Source: Allobosea sp.
GTDB lineage: Bacteria; Pseudomonadota; Alphaproteobacteria; Rhizobiales; Beijerinckiaceae
Assembly (NCBI RefSeq): GCF_017308015.1
Contig: NZ_JAFKFW010000008.1
Span: 1-64,000 of the forward strand
DNA length: 64,000 nt
Direction: 5' to 3'
Of the stretch, positions 27,833-37,277 are shown one piece after another. The translations under genes and the position numbers were made by a program. Each line of letters opens with the position of its first letter. The stretch's first letter is position 1. The notes below the pieces were generated by a model. It was not told the DNA's origin. It made no database searches and saw nothing but the letters and a program-made list of their open reading frames with translations.

Positions 27833-28327
27833 TTATGGCACCTTCAGCGGATCGACCGACAGCGTCCGCTTCAGCGCCCTCAGGCCGAATGTCGTCCGCG
27901 TCTGGCGCACGCCGGGAATGCGGTAGATCGTTCCGCGCAGGAAGCGCTCGTAATGGTCGGTGCCGCTGACCACGACCTTGGCGAGATAATCGTACTCGCC
28001 GGTGACCAGATGCGCCTCGACCACCTCCGGCGCCCGGTTCAAGGCCTCGCCGCACTGGTCGAGCACCTTGTCGTCATGCTTGTCGAGCGTGATCTCGACG
28101 AAGACGATGTTGTTGTAGCCAAGCGCCTTGTGGTCGAGCAGCGCGACATATTTTTCGATCGCGCCGGACTCCTCCAGGCGCTTTACCCGCGTCCAGCAGG
28201 GGGAGGGCGAAAGCCCGACCTTTTCCGCCAGTGCCTGGGTTGTCAGGCGCCCGTCCTCCCGCAACGCAGCGAGAATCTTGCGATCGATCAGATCGAGAGC
28301 AGGACCGTTCTGGCTCTTTTTGTTCAT
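27833..28327 (-). CDS. Lrp/AsnC-family regulator (BkdR-like position)
   Basis: The 164-residue protein has an N-terminal helix-turn-helix (LDLIDRKILAALREDGRLTT, ALAEKVGLSPSPCWTRVKRLEESGAI) and a C-terminal RAM ligand domain (IVFVEITLDKH, EAHLVTGEYDYLAKVVVSG). It is divergent from the branched-chain 2-oxoacid dehydrogenase operon, the place of BkdR in pseudomonads, so it probably senses branched-chain amino acids and controls that operon. A TTCCG-N7-CGGAA inverted repeat lies in the shared gap. The start is ATG at 28327, with no strong Shine-Dalgarno signal. Confidence 0.93.
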   Translation of the reverse strand: MNKKSQNGPALDLIDRKILAALREDGRLTTQALAEKVGLSPSPCWTRVKRLEESGAIEKYVALLDHKALGYNNIVFVEITLDKHDDKVLDQCGEALNRAPEVVEAHLVTGEYDYLAKVVVSGTDHYERFLRGTIYRIPGVRQTRTTFGLRALKRTLSVDPLKVP

Positions 28328-28386
28328 CGGGAGATCGTTCTGAAAGAGGTGGAAATGGAAGACGTTTCTTCTGTCGGATTTCGCCC

Positions 28387-28403
28387 TTTCCGGCAAATTC
28401 GGA
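28387..28403. promoter_or_regulatory. Inverted repeat between Lrp and bkd operon
   Basis: TTCCG (28387-28391) and CGGAA (28399-28403) flank seven AT-leaning bases. The site is 60 bases from the Lrp ATG and 153 bases from the E1-alpha ATG. Length and symmetry suit an Lrp-family site, which is a loose consensus; binding is inferred from location. Confidence 0.35.
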
Positions 28404-28429
28404 ATGAACCTCCGAACCGTCCCCGCTAG

Positions 28430-29815
<1,386 letters not shown>

Positions 29816-29819
29816 CGCC

Positions 29820-30836
29820 ATGGCCAAGATGACGATGATCGAGGCGATCCGCTCCGCCATGGATGTTTCCATGGGCCGCGACGACGATGTCGTGGTCTTC
29901 GGCGAGGATGTCGGCTTCTTTGGCGGCGTCTTCCGCTGCACCCATGGTTTGCAGCAGAAATATGGGGTCTCCCGCTGCTTCGACGCGCCGATCAGCGAAT
30001 CCGGCATCGTCGGCACGGCGATCGGCATGGCCTCCTATGGGCTGAAGCCCTGCATCGAGATCCAGTTCGCCGACTACATGTACCCAGCCTATGACCAGAT
30101 CGTCTCGGAGGCCGCGCGCCTGCGCTACCGCTCGGCCGGTGACTTCACCTGCCCGATGGTGATCCGCATGCCGACCGGCGGCGGCATCTTCGGCGGCCAG
30201 ACCCATAGCCAGAGTCCGGAGGCGCTCTTCACCCATGTCTCGGGCCTGAAGACGATCGTTCCGTCCAATCCCTATGACGCCAAGGGGCTTCTGATCGCCG
30301 CGATCGAGGACCCCGACCCGGTGATCTTCCTGGAGCCGAAGCGGCTTTATAACGGCCCCTTCGACGGCCATCATGAGCGCCCGGTTACGGCCTGGTCGAA
30401 GCATGAACTCGCCGAGGTGCCGGAGGGCCATTACACCGTGCCGCTCGGCAAGGCGGCGACGCGGCGCCAGGGCTCGGCCGTCACCACTCTCGCCTATGGT
30501 ACCATGGTCCATGTCGCGTTGGCGGCGGCGGAGGATACCGGCATCGACGCCGAGGTCATCGACCTGCGCACGCTCGTCCCGCTCGATCTCGATGCGATCC
30601 TCGCCTCGGTTCGGAAGACCGGCCGCTGCATCGTCCTGCACGAGGCCACGCTGACGTCAGGCTTCGGCGGTGAGCTCGCGGCGCTGGTGCAGGAACACTG
30701 CTTCTATCATCTGGAGGCGCCGGTGATGCGCGTCACCGGCTGGGACACGCCCTATCCGCATGCGCAGGAATGGGACTATTTCCCCGGGCCCGCTCGCCTC
30801 GGACAGGCGCTGCGCGACATCGTGGAGGCACGCTGA
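29820..30836 (+). CDS. bkdA2: Branched-chain 2-oxoacid dehydrogenase E1 beta
   Basis: The 338-residue partner of E1 alpha has the transketolase-like fold: [21 protein letters not shown] near residue 25, [20 protein letters not shown] and [20 protein letters not shown], then [20 protein letters not shown] and [19 protein letters not shown] at the C-terminal domain. Length matches the family. The ATG follows the E1-alpha stop by four bases, and its own TGA overlaps the E2 start (TGATG), which indicates tight coupling for equal stoichiometry. Confidence 0.96.
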   Translation: MAKMTMIEAIRSAMDVSMGRDDDVVVFGEDVGFFGGVFRCTHGLQQKYGVSRCFDAPISESGIVGTAIGMASYGLKPCIEIQFADYMYPAYDQIVSEAARLRYRSAGDFTCPMVIRMPTGGGIFGGQTHSQSPEALFTHVSGLKTIVPSNPYDAKGLLIAAIEDPDPVIFLEPKRLYNGPFDGHHERPVTAWSKHELAEVPEGHYTVPLGKAATRRQGSAVTTLAYGTMVHVALAAAEDTGIDAEVIDLRTLVPLDLDAILASVRKTGRCIVLHEATLTSGFGGELAALVQEHCFYHLEAPVMRVTGWDTPYPHAQEWDYFPGPARLGQALRDIVEAR

Positions 30837-32140
30837 TGGCCGAGCGCATCATCAAGCTGCCGGATGTCGGCGAGGGCATCGCGGAAGCCGAACTCGTCGA
30901 GTGGCACGTCAAGGTCGGCGACATTGTCCGCGAGGACGATTTGCTCGCCGCCGTGATGACCGACAAGGCAACCGTGGAAATTCCCTCGCCGGTCGAGGGC
31001 GAGGTCACCTGGGTCGGCGCCGAGGTCGGCGACACCGTGCCGATCGGCTCGGCCATCGTGAAGCTGAAGGTCGCCGGCGAAGGTGCCGCGGCCGAGGAGC
31101 CCGCCGAGGAGGCGCCTGCTGAGAAGCCGGCGCCGGCTGCTGCCGCAGCTCCGCCCAAGGCCGAAAAGCCTGCCGCACCGGCTGTTCCTACGAAACCGGC
31201 AGCTCTGCCTCCGCCGCCGCCGAAAGCCGCGCGCGCCGACGCAGCTCCCGCCCAGCGTCGTGCGCCGGGCGAGAAGCCGCTGGCCTCGCCGGCCGTGCGC
31301 CTGAAGGCGCGCGAGGCCGGGGTCGACCTGCGCCAGGTCCAGGGCACCGGCCCTGCCGGCCGCATCACCCATCAGGATATCGACGCCTTCCTGCTGCGTG
31401 GCCCGGAGCCGGCGCGTGGCGGAGGGCTCGTCGAGCAGAGCGCCGTCACCGAGGTCAAGATCGTCGGCCTGCGCCGCCGCATTGCCGAGAAGATGGCGCT
31501 GTCTAAATCGCGCATCCCGCACATCACCATCGTCGAGGAAATCAACGTCTCGCCGCTGGAAGACCTGCGCGCGACGCTGAACAGGAAGCCGACGCCGGAG
31601 CGGCCGAAGCTGACGCTGCTGCCCTTCCTGATGCGGGCCATGGTCAAGGCGCTCGCCGAGCAGCCGGCGCTGAACGCGCTCTATGACGACGAGGCCGGGA
31701 TCGTGCGCCAGCATGCCGCGATCAATATCGGCATCGCCACGCAGACGCCGACCGGCCTGATCGTGCCGGTGGTGAAGCATGCCGAGGCGCGCGATCTCTG
31801 GGGTTGCGGCATCGAGCTCGCCCGCCTCGCCGAGCGCGGCCGCGACGGCACCGCGACCCGCGACGAGCTCACCGGCTCGACCATCACCATCACCTCGCTC
31901 GGTGCGCTCGGTGGCATCGCGACCACGCCGGTGATCAACTATCCGGAAGTCGCGATCGTCGGCGTCAACAAGATGGTCGTGCGCCCGGTCTGGGACGGCA
32001 CCACCTTCGCGCCGCGGAAGATGATGAACCTCTCCTCCAGCTTCGACCACCGCGTCATCGACGGCTGGGACGCCGCCGTCTTCGTGCAGCGGCTTAAGGA
32101 GCTGCTGGAGAACCCGGCCACGCTCTTCGTGTACATCTGA
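30836..32140 (+). CDS. bkdB: Branched-chain 2-oxoacid dehydrogenase E2 (dihydrolipoyl acyltransferase)
   Basis: This 434-residue core protein carries one N-terminal lipoyl domain (residues 1-80, lipoylated lysine in [13 protein letters not shown]), an Ala/Pro/Lys-rich flexible linker (about 85-140), a peripheral-subunit-binding domain ([20 protein letters not shown], then [15 protein letters not shown]) and a C-terminal catalytic domain ending with the [13 protein letters not shown] active-site motif. It accepts the acyl group from E1 and passes it to CoA. The order E1a-E1b-E2-E3 is the usual bkd operon order. Confidence 0.96.
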   Translation: MAERIIKLPDVGEGIAEAELVEWHVKVGDIVREDDLLAAVMTDKATVEIPSPVEGEVTWVGAEVGDTVPIGSAIVKLKVAGEGAAAEEPAEEAPAEKPAPAAAAAPPKAEKPAAPAVPTKPAALPPPPPKAARADAAPAQRRAPGEKPLASPAVRLKAREAGVDLRQVQGTGPAGRITHQDIDAFLLRGPEPARGGGLVEQSAVTEVKIVGLRRRIAEKMALSKSRIPHITIVEEINVSPLEDLRATLNRKPTPERPKLTLLPFLMRAMVKALAEQPALNALYDDEAGIVRQHAAINIGIATQTPTGLIVPVVKHAEARDLWGCGIELARLAERGRDGTATRDELTGSTITITSLGALGGIATTPVINYPEVAIVGVNKMVVRPVWDGTTFAPRKMMNLSSSFDHRVIDGWDAAVFVQRLKELLENPATLFVYI

Positions 32141-32152
32141 GGAGCGCTGCCC

Positions 32153-32173
32153 ATGACCGAGATCGAGCCATGA
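32153..32173 (+). other. Six-codon reading frame coupled to lpdA start
   Basis: The strong GAGGAGCG signal after the E2 stop is placed for an ATG at 32153, which encodes MTEIEP and stops. The TGA overlaps the ATG of lpdA at 32170 as ATGA. The first four codons echo the true lpdA start (MTEI). It looks like a duplicated start region that now couples translation. That it is translated is inference. Confidence 0.4.
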
Positions 32174-33582
32174 CAGAAATTACTTGCAAGCTCCTTGTCA
32201 TCGGCGCCGGCCCCGGCGGCTATGTCTGCGCCATCCGCGCCGGCCAGCTCGGCATCGACACCGTCATCGTCGAGAGCACCAAGCTCGGCGGCTCCTGCCT
32301 CAATGTCGGCTGCATTCCCTCCAAGGCTATGATCCATGTCGCCGAGGAGTTCGAGAAGGCGGCGGAAGCCGCCGCCGGCAAGACGCCCTTCGGCCTGACC
32401 GCGGCCGAGCCGAAGCTCGACCTGAAACAGGCCGTGGCCTGGAAGGACGGCATCGTCCAGCGCCTCAACAACGGCGTCGCCGGCCTGCTGCGCAAGGCCA
32501 AGGTCAAGATCGTCCATGGCAAGGCGAAGTTCCGCGACGGCAAGACCGTCGTGGTCGAGACCGAGACCGGCCCGGAGACGATCCAGGCCGAGGCCATCGT
32601 CATCGCGACCGGCTCGGCCCCGGTCGAACTGCCCTTCCTGCCCTTCGGCGGCAACGTGATCTCCTCGACCGGCGCGCTGGCGCTGACCGAGGTACCGAAG
32701 CGTATCGTCGTGGTCGGCGGCGGCTATATCGGGCTGGAACTGGGCACCGCTTTTGCCAAGCTCGGCGCCAAGGTCACGGTCGTCGAGGCGCAGGACAAGA
32801 TCCTGCCGCTCTACGATGCGGAATTGACCGGCCCGATCTCGAAGCGCCTGACCGCGCTCGGCGTTGAGGTGCTCACCGGCGCCAAGGCGCTCGGGCCTAC
32901 GCCCAAAGGCGCCGCGCAGAAGGGTGACGGCCTGCGCATCCAGACGGCGGACGGCAAGGAGCGCAGCCTGCCGGCCGACAAGATCCTGGTCACGGTCGGC
33001 CGCAAGCCTGTCACCGATGGTCTCGGGCTCGAAAACCTCGTGCTCGACATGGATGGCCGCTTCATCCGCATCGGCGAGCGCTGCGAGACGGCGATGCGCG
33101 GCATCTACGCCATCGGCGACGTCACCGGCGAGCCGATGCTGGCCCATCGCGCCATGGCGCAGGGCGAGATGGTGGCGGAGATCGTCGCCGACCTGCCGCG
33201 TGCCTGGGACAAGCGCGGCATCGCGGCGATCTGCTTCACCGATCCCGAGATCGTCTCGGTCGGCCTCTCGCCGGACGAAGCCAGGCGCGCCGGCCACGAG
33301 TTCAAGATCGGTCAGTTCCCCTTCGCTGCCAATGGCCGGGCCATGACGCGCCATGGCGAGGCCGGTTTCGTCCGCGTCGTCGCGCAGGCCGGCAGCGAAT
33401 TGGTGCTGGGCATCCAGGCGGTGGGACAGGGTGTCTCGGAACTGTCGGCTGCCTTCGGGCTCGCCATCGAGATGGGCGCGACGCTGCAGGACATCGCCGG
33501 CACGATCCACGCTCATCCGACACTGGGCGAGGCCTTCCCGGAAGCGGCGATGAAGGCGCTGGGCCACGCGTTGCACATCTGA
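32170..33582 (+). CDS. lpdA: Dihydrolipoyl dehydrogenase (E3)
   Basis: The 470-residue FAD enzyme reoxidises the lipoyl group of E2 with NAD+. FAD-binding GxGxxG is in LLVIGAGPGGYVCAIRAGQLG, the redox disulfide in LGGSCLNVGCIPSK (about 42-55), the NAD-binding motif in IVVVGGGYIGLELGTAFAKLG (about 181-201) and the C-terminal base in HAHPTLGEAFPEAA. Full length. Fourth gene of the bkd operon, so it is probably dedicated to this complex. The ATG lies inside the end of a six-codon frame that carries the ribosome-binding site. Confidence 0.97.
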   Translation: MTEITCKLLVIGAGPGGYVCAIRAGQLGIDTVIVESTKLGGSCLNVGCIPSKAMIHVAEEFEKAAEAAAGKTPFGLTAAEPKLDLKQAVAWKDGIVQRLNNGVAGLLRKAKVKIVHGKAKFRDGKTVVVETETGPETIQAEAIVIATGSAPVELPFLPFGGNVISSTGALALTEVPKRIVVVGGGYIGLELGTAFAKLGAKVTVVEAQDKILPLYDAELTGPISKRLTALGVEVLTGAKALGPTPKGAAQKGDGLRIQTADGKERSLPADKILVTVGRKPVTDGLGLENLVLDMDGRFIRIGERCETAMRGIYAIGDVTGEPMLAHRAMAQGEMVAEIVADLPRAWDKRGIAAICFTDPEIVSVGLSPDEARRAGHEFKIGQFPFAANGRAMTRHGEAGFVRVVAQAGSELVLGIQAVGQGVSELSAAFGLAIEMGATLQDIAGTIHAHPTLGEAFPEAAMKALGHALHI

Positions 33583-33619
33583 ACGGCCCGCGACCGATCC
33601 GCGCAGGCGGGTGACTATC

Positions 33620-33647
33620 ATGCATACAATATTGACATTGTCTGCAT
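33620..33647. promoter_or_regulatory. Operator-like palindrome upstream of DUF983 gene
   Basis: Arms ATGCATACAAT (33620-33630) and ATTGTCTGCAT (33637-33647) are inverted repeats with one mismatch over 11 bases and a six-base spacer. It lies 57 bases upstream of the DUF983 ATG. The left arm shares the 10-mer GCATACAATA with the GntR-linked repeat at 9771. A GntR-type repressor site is the natural guess, but no regulator gene is adjacent. Confidence 0.5.
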
Positions 33648-33704
33648 CGAGGACGATCTGAGGGGCGACGCCGAACGAATGGCGCCGTCCCGAGGAGACA
33701 TTCC

Positions 33705-34112
33705 ATGTCCGGCGAGCACTGGCCGCCACTCTCTCCGCTCCAGACCGGCCTGCGCGGCCGCTGCCCGCGCTGCGGGCAGGGCAAGATGTTCGAGCGTTTT
33801 CTGAAGCTGAAGCCGAAATGCGAGAATTGCGGCCTGGATTACTCCTTCGCCGATCCAGCCGACGGCCCGGCCTTCTTCGTCATGATGTTCGTCTGTATCC
33901 CGGCTGCGGCTTTCCCGCTCTGGCTGGAGCTGACCTACAACCCGCCGACCTGGGTGCATCTCGTCACGACGCTTCCGCTGATCCTGTTGACCTGCATTCC
34001 ACCGCTGCAGCCGCTCAAGGGCTGGCTGGTCGCCTCGCAATATTTCCACAAGGCGGAGGAAGGCCGGCTCGCCCGTCCGACCCCTCGGGAGAAGCCGGTC
34101 GCCTCGAACTGA
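33705..34112 (+). CDS. DUF983 membrane protein
   Basis: The 135-residue protein has the DUF983 layout: GLRGRCPRCGQGKMFERFLKLKPKCENCGLDYSF, giving two CxxC pairs at about residues 20-23 and 39-42, then two hydrophobic segments (PAFFVMMFVCIPAAAFPLWLE and HLVTTLPLILLTCIPPL). This is a small inner-membrane protein with a probable zinc ribbon facing the cytoplasm. The molecular function of the family is not established. The ATG has GAGGAG upstream. It converges with the MocR gene. Confidence 0.92.
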   Translation: MSGEHWPPLSPLQTGLRGRCPRCGQGKMFERFLKLKPKCENCGLDYSFADPADGPAFFVMMFVCIPAAAFPLWLELTYNPPTWVHLVTTLPLILLTCIPPLQPLKGWLVASQYFHKAEEGRLARPTPREKPVASN

Positions 34113-34127
34113 GGCGGCCCGGCGCGC

Positions 34128-35489
34128 TCAGCATCCTTCGCGGATCAGTCCGGCGAGCAGGCCGAGCGCTTCCGCCAGCCGCGCGCGTTCGGGGATTGCG
34201 CCCAGCGCGATCCGGATCGCATCCGGCGCCTTCCCTCCCGTGCTGAATGCATCGGCCGCCATGATGCCGAGCCCGGCCATGCGGGCACGCTCGATCAGCC
34301 GGTCGCGTCCCCAATGCGCGGGCAGAGGTTGCCAGACATGCAGCGCATGCGGGTGGCTCTGCATCGTCGCCGGCAGAATCTGTCGCGCCAGAGACTGTCG
34401 TTCGGCTGCCTCGCGCTTTACTCCGTCGAGCAGGTCCTTGGCGGCACCGATCCTGACCCAGTGCGCCGCCAGAGCCGTCATAAGGGGAGCGGGCATCAGC
34501 GCGATCGCCCGCAATGCCGCGAGGAACGTTGCATTGTCGGCTCCTTCCGGTGTGACGACGAAGGCCGTACGCAGGCCGGGCGTCAGCACTTTCGACAAGG
34601 TCGCGACATGCCAGGTCCGCTCCGGGGCCAGTGCTGCCAGCGGTGCGGGCGCATCGCCGGCGAGCAGGCTGTAGGGGTCGTCCTCGATCAGGATGAGGCC
34701 GCGCCGGCGGGCAACGGCCACGAGTTCCTGCCGGCGCCGCTGCGGAAGGGTGATGCAGGTCGGGTTCTGCAATGTCGGCGTCAGCGCGAACAGCCGGGCC
34801 CCGGAGCGTCCGGCAGCCTCGTCGAGCGCGTCGGGCAACGGGCCATCGGCATCGGCCGTCACGGAAACGATGTGGAGCCCGCGCTGCCGCGCGGCGCCGA
34901 TCAGGCCAGGATAGGTCAGTGGCTCCATCAGGAGCGTGTCGCCGGGCTGCGCGAGCAGCGAGAGCAGGACGTTGAGCCCCGTCTGGGCACCGGGAACCAC
35001 GGCCATGCGTTGCGGCGCAACCGTGCCCAACAAGGGTGCGAGCCATGCGGCGCCGGCCGCGCGCTCGGCGATCGAGCCCGCGCCGCCATGATAGTTCATC
35101 AACTGATCGGCATCGCAGCGCGCCAGGATCTCGGCGATCCCGCGCTGCATCAGTTCGCCCAGCCGCAGGCCCTTCGGCGCGGGCGGAATCGTCATGCTGA
35201 GATCGAGCGGCGGCCCTTCCTGCTCCTGCCGCGCCGAGATGAAGGAGCCGCGCCCCGTCACCGCGTCGATCATCCCGCGCTCGCGGGCCTCGCCGAAGGC
35301 GCGCGTCACCGTGGTCAGATCGACCGCGAGATGCTCGGCGAGCCGGCGTTGCGGCGGGAGCCGGTCGCCCGGCCGCAGCAACCCGGTCGCGACGGCCTGT
35401 TCGAGCTGCGCGACGATCTGCAGGTAGCGCGGACCCGCCGCCGGGTCGAGCCGGCCGATCCATTGGATCGTGTCGTCGCTTTCGGCCAT
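34128..35489 (-). CDS. MocR-type regulator (GntR HTH fused to aminotransferase domain)
   Basis: This 453-residue protein fuses an N-terminal GntR winged helix (ATGLLRPGDRLPPQRRLAEHL, TTVTRAFGEARERGMID, residues about 30-95) to a class I aminotransferase-like domain with the PLP lysine in THVATLSKVLTPGLR-type context (WHVATLSKVLTPGLRTAF, near 300). MocR regulators use PLP as effector and control amino-acid, vitamin B6 or polyamine genes. The target here is unknown; the divergent Lrp gene is closest. ATG at 35489 or, six codons upstream, 35507; no signal decides. Confidence 0.92.
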   Translation of the reverse strand: MAESDDTIQWIGRLDPAAGPRYLQIVAQLEQAVATGLLRPGDRLPPQRRLAEHLAVDLTTVTRAFGEARERGMIDAVTGRGSFISARQEQEGPPLDLSMTIPPAPKGLRLGELMQRGIAEILARCDADQLMNYHGGAGSIAERAAGAAWLAPLLGTVAPQRMAVVPGAQTGLNVLLSLLAQPGDTLLMEPLTYPGLIGAARQRGLHIVSVTADADGPLPDALDEAAGRSGARLFALTPTLQNPTCITLPQRRRQELVAVARRRGLILIEDDPYSLLAGDAPAPLAALAPERTWHVATLSKVLTPGLRTAFVVTPEGADNATFLAALRAIALMPAPLMTALAAHWVRIGAAKDLLDGVKREAAERQSLARQILPATMQSHPHALHVWQPLPAHWGRDRLIERARMAGLGIMAADAFSTGGKAPDAIRIALGAIPERARLAEALGLLAGLIREGC

Positions 35490-35657
35490 TGCGCAGTCTA
35501 ATTCCATACATTCACAGGATTGTAGGTATCGCATAGCCCGGCCAGCCGCTCTGTGCCAGCCCATGTCGTCAATGTCATCCGCTCTCGGGGAGATGCCGGT
35601 GGTCGCGGGCAGCCTCTCCTGTCATAGAGCGATTTCAGCCGGGACCGGAGACAGGGT

Positions 35658-36146
35658 ATGGCACGCCTGCGCCTTGATGCGCTCGACCGCAAGATCATCG
35701 CGGAACTGCAGATCAATTCGCGCCTTTCTGTGCAGGATCTGGCCGAGCGCGTGGGGCTGTCCGCCTCGCCTTGCGCCCGCCGCATCCGTATTCTGGAAGA
35801 GGCGGGCGTCATCACCGGCTATGCCGCGATCATCGACCAGACCAAGGTCGGCCTGCCGATCAGCGTCTTCGTCTCGATCAAGCTGGAGCGCCAGCGCGAG
35901 GACGAACTCGACCGCTTCTCGCAGGCCGTGGCGCGCTGGCCCGAGGTCGTCGACTGCTATCTGATGACCGGCCAGCGCGATTACCTGCTGCGCATCGTGG
36001 TGCGCGACCTGCCGGCCTATGAGCGCTTCCTCAAGGACAAGCTCACCCGCCTCGACGGCGTCGCCTCGATCGAGTCGAGCTTTGCGCTGGGCCAGGTGAA
36101 GCGTTCCAGCGCGCTCCCGATCGCGGCGGTGCCGGAGGAGGACTGA
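35658..36146 (+). CDS. Lrp/AsnC-family regulator
   Basis: The 162-residue protein has a helix-turn-helix (LDALDRKIIAELQINSRLSV, LAERVGLSASPCARRIRILEEAGVI) and a RAM domain (ISVFVSIKLERQRED, VDCYLMTGQRDYLLRIVVRD). It is divergent from the MocR gene and convergent with the aldo/keto reductase gene. The PCARRIRxLEEAGVI helix is typical of the subgroup that regulates amino-acid catabolism. Target unknown. The start ATG at 35658 gives a standard length. Confidence 0.93.
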   Translation: MARLRLDALDRKIIAELQINSRLSVQDLAERVGLSASPCARRIRILEEAGVITGYAAIIDQTKVGLPISVFVSIKLERQREDELDRFSQAVARWPEVVDCYLMTGQRDYLLRIVVRDLPAYERFLKDKLTRLDGVASIESSFALGQVKRSSALPIAAVPEED

Positions 36147-36161
36147 CCGCGGCGGAGCGAT

Positions 36162-37184
36162 TTACCGTTCCGCCGAAGCCGCCCAGATATTGATGCCGCC
36201 ATCGACCGCGTGCTTGTCGATCGCGGCCAGCTCTTCCGCTGAGAACTCCGGGTTCTTCAGCGCCGCGACGCAATCTGTCACCTGCTCCGGCCGGCTCGCG
36301 CCGATCAGTGCGGAGGTGACCCGCCCGCCGCGCAGCACCCAGGCGATTGCCATCTGCGCGAGGCTCTGGCCACGCGCCGCCGCAATCTCGTTCAGCGCCG
36401 CGATGCTCCTGAGATTGGCTTCGCTGAGGAAGCCATCGCGGAAGGAAGGCGCCTTCTTGTCGGCGCGGCTGCCGGCCGGCACGCCCTTCAGGTACTTGTC
36501 GGTCAGCATGCCCTGCGCCAGCGGCGAGAACACGATCGAGCCGATGCCCTCCGCGTCGAGCGTGTCGAGCAGGCCGTCCTGCTCGATCCAGCGGTTCAGC
36601 ATCGAATAGCTCGGCTGGTGGATCAGGCAGGGCGTGCCGAGCCGGCGCAGGATCGCGACCGCCTCGCGGGTGCGCTTCGCGTTGTAGGAGGAGAGCCCGA
36701 CATAGAGCGCCTTGCCCTGGCGCACGATGGCGTCGAGCGCGCCCATCGTCTCTTCCAGCGGCGTGTTCGGGTCGAAGCGATGCGAATAGAAGATATCGAC
36801 ATAGTCGAGCTTCATCCGCTTCAGGCTCTGGTCGAGGCTGGAGACCAGGTATTTGCGGCTGCCCCATTCGCCATAGGGACCGGGCCACATCCGGTAGCCA
36901 GCCTTGGTCGAGATCACGAGTTCGTCGCGAAGCCCGTCGAAATCCTGCTGGAGGATTTCGCCGAACGCGGTCTCGGCCGAGCCGGGCGGGGGACCATAGT
37001 TGTTGGCGAGGTCGAAATGGGTGATCCCGAGATCGAAGGCCGTGCGGCAGATCTCGCGCATGTTAGCGTGTTGGCCGGTCTCGCCGAAATTCTGCCAGAG
37101 GCCGAGCGAGAGCGCCGGCAATTGCAGACCGCTGCGACCGCAGCGGTTGTAGCGCATCGCGTCATAGCGGTTCGGATTGACCAT
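36162..37184 (-). CDS. Aldo/keto reductase (YghZ/L-glyceraldehyde-3-phosphate reductase type)
   Basis: The 340-residue NADPH-dependent reductase shows the TIM-barrel catalytic tetrad in context: FDLANNYGPPPGSAE (Asp, Tyr), VISTKAGYRMWPGPYG (Lys) and VDIFYSHRFDPNTPLEETM (His). The coenzyme phosphate-binding part is ALIGASRPEQV near the C-terminus. The YDAMRYNRCGRSGLQLPALSLGLW start and the GPYGEWGSRKYL segment are those of YghZ, which reduces L-glyceraldehyde 3-phosphate and other aldehydes, including methylglyoxal. Upstream, after a terminator hairpin, is an aldehyde dehydrogenase on the same strand. Confidence 0.94.
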   Translation of the reverse strand: MVNPNRYDAMRYNRCGRSGLQLPALSLGLWQNFGETGQHANMREICRTAFDLGITHFDLANNYGPPPGSAETAFGEILQQDFDGLRDELVISTKAGYRMWPGPYGEWGSRKYLVSSLDQSLKRMKLDYVDIFYSHRFDPNTPLEETMGALDAIVRQGKALYVGLSSYNAKRTREAVAILRRLGTPCLIHQPSYSMLNRWIEQDGLLDTLDAEGIGSIVFSPLAQGMLTDKYLKGVPAGSRADKKAPSFRDGFLSEANLRSIAALNEIAAARGQSLAQMAIAWVLRGGRVTSALIGASRPEQVTDCVAALKNPEFSAEELAAIDKHAVDGGINIWAASAER

Positions 37185-37219
37185 GGTTCAGCCTCTCAAT
37201 CGATTGAAGCGGGTATAAA

Positions 37220-37253
37220 ATGAAGGCCCGGTGGCGCTTGGTCCACCGGGCCT
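37220..37253 (-). terminator. Rho-independent terminator of the aldehyde dehydrogenase gene
   Basis: AGGCCCGGTGG (37224-37234) and CCACCGGGCCT (37243-37253) form a perfect 11-base-pair stem with an eight-base loop. Read on the minus strand, it lies just after the ALDH stop and is followed by a T-rich run (TCATTTTATA). It separates the ALDH from the downstream aldo/keto reductase. Confidence 0.8.
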
Positions 37254-37277
37254 CGTTGTCTTCGGATCGCTATCCGA

